A DNA stretch of 33,398 nt. Origin: Verrucomicrobiaceae bacterium. Its GTDB lineage: Bacteria > Verrucomicrobiota > Verrucomicrobiia > Verrucomicrobiales > Verrucomicrobiaceae. Below, in pieces: positions 31,801 to 33,398 of this stretch (the first letter of the stretch is position 1; every line of letters begins with the position of its first letter). The position numbers and the translations under genes were made by a program. The stretch spans positions 1 to 33,398 of the forward strand of contig JAEUHJ010000157.1 of the NCBI GenBank assembly GCA_016795375.1, in the 5' to 3' direction. The notes under the pieces were generated by a model. It was not told the DNA's origin, searched no databases, and was given only the letters and a program-made list of their open reading frames with translations.

Positions 31801-33123
31801 ATGCCCATTCGCGTTCGTTTTGCTCCTTCTCCCACCGGTGACCTTCATGTCGGCGGTGCGCGCACGGCCTTGTTCAACTGGCTCATGGCCCGCAAGACCG
31901 GCGGGAAGTTCGTGTTGCGCGTGGAGGACACCGATGGCGCGCGCAACACGGCGGAAGCGGCTGCGGGCATCCTCAAAGGCATGCGCTGGCTCGGGCTGGA
32001 CTGGGATGAAGGCCCGGAGGTCGGTGGTGATTGCGGGCCGTATTTCCAAAGCCAGCGCAAGGACATCTACGACGCCTATTTCAAGAAGCTGGAGGACGCC
32101 GGACGCGTGTATGCGGAGGAAAATGGCGCGATGCGCTTCAAGTTCAGCCGCACCGCCATCACCGTGCATGATCTCGTGTGTGGCGATGTGACCTTCGCGC
32201 CCACCGAGGAGCCGGACATGACGATCCGTCGCCCGGACGGCAGTTACATCTTTCATTTCGTCAATGTGGTCGATGACATCGAGATGCGCATCTCCCACGT
32301 CATTCGTGGCGAGGATCATCTGTCGAACACGTGGAAGCACATCGACCTCTTCAACGCCTTCGGTGCCACGCCGCCGACCTACGCGCACATCCCGCTGATC
32401 CTGAATCCCGACGGCACAAAGATGAGCAAGCGCGACGAGGGCAGCGCCATCGAGCACAGTTACATGAACGCCGGTTTCCTGCCCGCCGCCGTGTTCAACT
32501 ATCTCTGCCTGCTCGGCTGGACGCCGAAGGCTGCGGGCGAAAAGCTCTCGCGTCAGGAACTGGTCATGCTGTTCGACGCGGAGGAGATCCACAGCAGCAA
32601 CGCGAAGTTCGACATGAAGAAAGCGCTGTGGTTCAACGCGCAGTATCTGCGCGAATTGAACGCCGAGGAGCTGTTGCGGCTGGCGAAGCCGTTCTTGACC
32701 GCCAAAGGGTTGCAATGGAGCGATGACGCGATGGCTGCCGCCGCCGTTCACAGCGTGCGTGAGAAGGTGAGCCTGCTCACCGAACTGCCCGAGTGGGTGC
32801 ATTACTTCTTCCGCGAGGATTTCCCCTTCGAGGCCGATGTCGTGGCCAAATTGAAGGCCAAACCCGAAAACGGCGGCCTGCTGAAGGCCGCGGCTGATCT
32901 ACTCGGCCAATCCACCGAATGGACCGAGCCAAGCGTGCATGACGCCGTCGAAGCCGCCGCGAAATCCTTCAGCGTGAAACCCGGCGCGATGATGCCGCTG
33001 CTGCGTTTCGCCCTCAGCGGCCAATCACGCGGTCCCGGTGTGACGACGATCGCGCATTTGATCGGCAAGGAGAAGACGCTGGCGAGGATTCAAAGGGCGC
33101 TGGGGGCGGCACTAGGCGAGTAG
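31801..33123 (+). CDS. gltX: Glutamyl-tRNA synthetase
   Basis: The 440-residue class I synthetase starts MPIRVRFAPSPTGDLHVGGARTALFNW (HIGH-equivalent HVGG). It has VLRVEDTD, the KMSKRDEG loop near 207, and a C-terminal helical anticodon-binding domain. It charges tRNA-Glu. The 440 residues are somewhat shorter than typical bacterial GluRS (about 470), mainly in the C-terminal part. It could be a discriminating or non-discriminating enzyme; sequence alone does not decide. After its stop the base composition changes. Confidence 0.96.
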   Translation: MPIRVRFAPSPTGDLHVGGARTALFNWLMARKTGGKFVLRVEDTDGARNTAEAAAGILKGMRWLGLDWDEGPEVGGDCGPYFQSQRKDIYDAYFKKLEDAGRVYAEENGAMRFKFSRTAITVHDLVCGDVTFAPTEEPDMTIRRPDGSYIFHFVNVVDDIEMRISHVIRGEDHLSNTWKHIDLFNAFGATPPTYAHIPLILNPDGTKMSKRDEGSAIEHSYMNAGFLPAAVFNYLCLLGWTPKAAGEKLSRQELVMLFDAEEIHSSNAKFDMKKALWFNAQYLRELNAEELLRLAKPFLTAKGLQWSDDAMAAAAVHSVREKVSLLTELPEWVHYFFREDFPFEADVVAKLKAKPENGGLLKAAADLLGQSTEWTEPSVHDAVEAAAKSFSVKPGAMMPLLRFALSGQSRGPGVTTIAHLIGKEKTLARIQRALGAALGE

Positions 33124-33204
33124 GTTCTAAAAAAATGTTTCGATGTCGGTCTTCTTGTCTGGAAAATTTACGCTCAGAAATGTTTCGCATCACACAAAAG
33201 CATC

Positions 33205-33398
33205 ATGAAAGACTCAGAAGTGCGAAACCAGTGCAAAGAGAAGATCGAATCTCTAGAGCATTGGTTGCGTCGCTTGATCGATGACACGCTGGTGCCTGTT
33301 TATGGCGATTACTTTTCTTTCGTTGATCCGGCTGGTAATCGGTTGATAAAGAATTCTCTTGCCCAACAAGTTGCAACGCGGCGAGCAAATGAACCGCT
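33205..33398 (+). CDS. Partial gene of unknown function in AT-richer DNA
   Basis: An ATG opens a frame of 64 codons with no stop before the right window edge (MKDSEVRNQCKEKIESLEHW...). It contains LRRLIDDTLVPVYGDYF and a basic segment (VATRRANE). The charge pattern and LRxLI...L...YG wording faintly recall Swt1/HEPN-type proteins; this is a weak impression. GC is about 43-44% over 33121-33398, far below the rest of the window. It may begin an acquired region. Confidence 0.55.
   Translation, partial: MKDSEVRNQCKEKIESLEHWLRRLIDDTLVPVYGDYFSFVDPAGNRLIKNSLAQQVATRRANEP

Overview
This 33.4 kb window is a chromosomal segment of a high-GC Gram-negative bacterium, most likely a member of the Verrucomicrobiota (Prosthecobacter/Verrucomicrobium-like). 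The case rests on gene content. There is a secreted cytochrome/DUF1549/DUF1553 (PSD1) protein, a separate DUF1501 protein, a very large secreted PQQ-type beta-propeller protein, a sulfatase, and short palindromic intergenic repeats of the kind common in Planctomycetota/Verrucomicrobiota genomes. No rRNA, tRNA or CRISPR array was seen. Most long overlapping open frames in this GC-rich DNA are antisense shadows of real genes and are omitted.

Layout from left to right. A partial minus-strand gene (1-104) is divergent from a DUF721/DciA-like gene, which is followed by a CbiX-type chelatase fused to a DR2241-like Fe-S region and by a DUF1015 protein. A decayed IS5-like element of 747 bp sits exactly in the DUF1015 stop codon and separates it from an M81 (MlrC-like) metallopeptidase gene. 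Next comes a minus-strand run read as AMP-ligase-like gene -> plsX -> fabH -> proB -> purU (10557 down to 5556). A small repeat-containing lipoprotein, an MFS transporter and a translationally coupled methyltransferase follow. The PSD1 protein then faces, convergently, the PQQ protein (1256 aa) and a sulfatase.

The most interesting part is a compact plus-strand operon at 21218-24708. It has two tandemly duplicated small membrane proteins with duplicated leaders, a radical SAM enzyme of the MJ0619/tetraether-synthase (Tes) family, a divergent Lgt-like membrane protein, and a secreted or membrane-anchored protein of unknown function. Start/stop overlaps and gaps of only a few bases couple the last four genes. 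I infer a membrane-lipid or lipid-anchor modification system; the substrate cannot be read from sequence.

The right part carries a DUF1501 gene flanked by two related palindromic repeats, an endonuclease/exonuclease/phosphatase-family membrane protein divergent from fabG, a protease pair (CPBP family and SppA), an AsmA-like protein and gltX. After gltX the base composition drops to about 43-44% GC (hand count, 33121-33398), and a truncated gene of unfamiliar type begins. This may be the edge of an acquired region.
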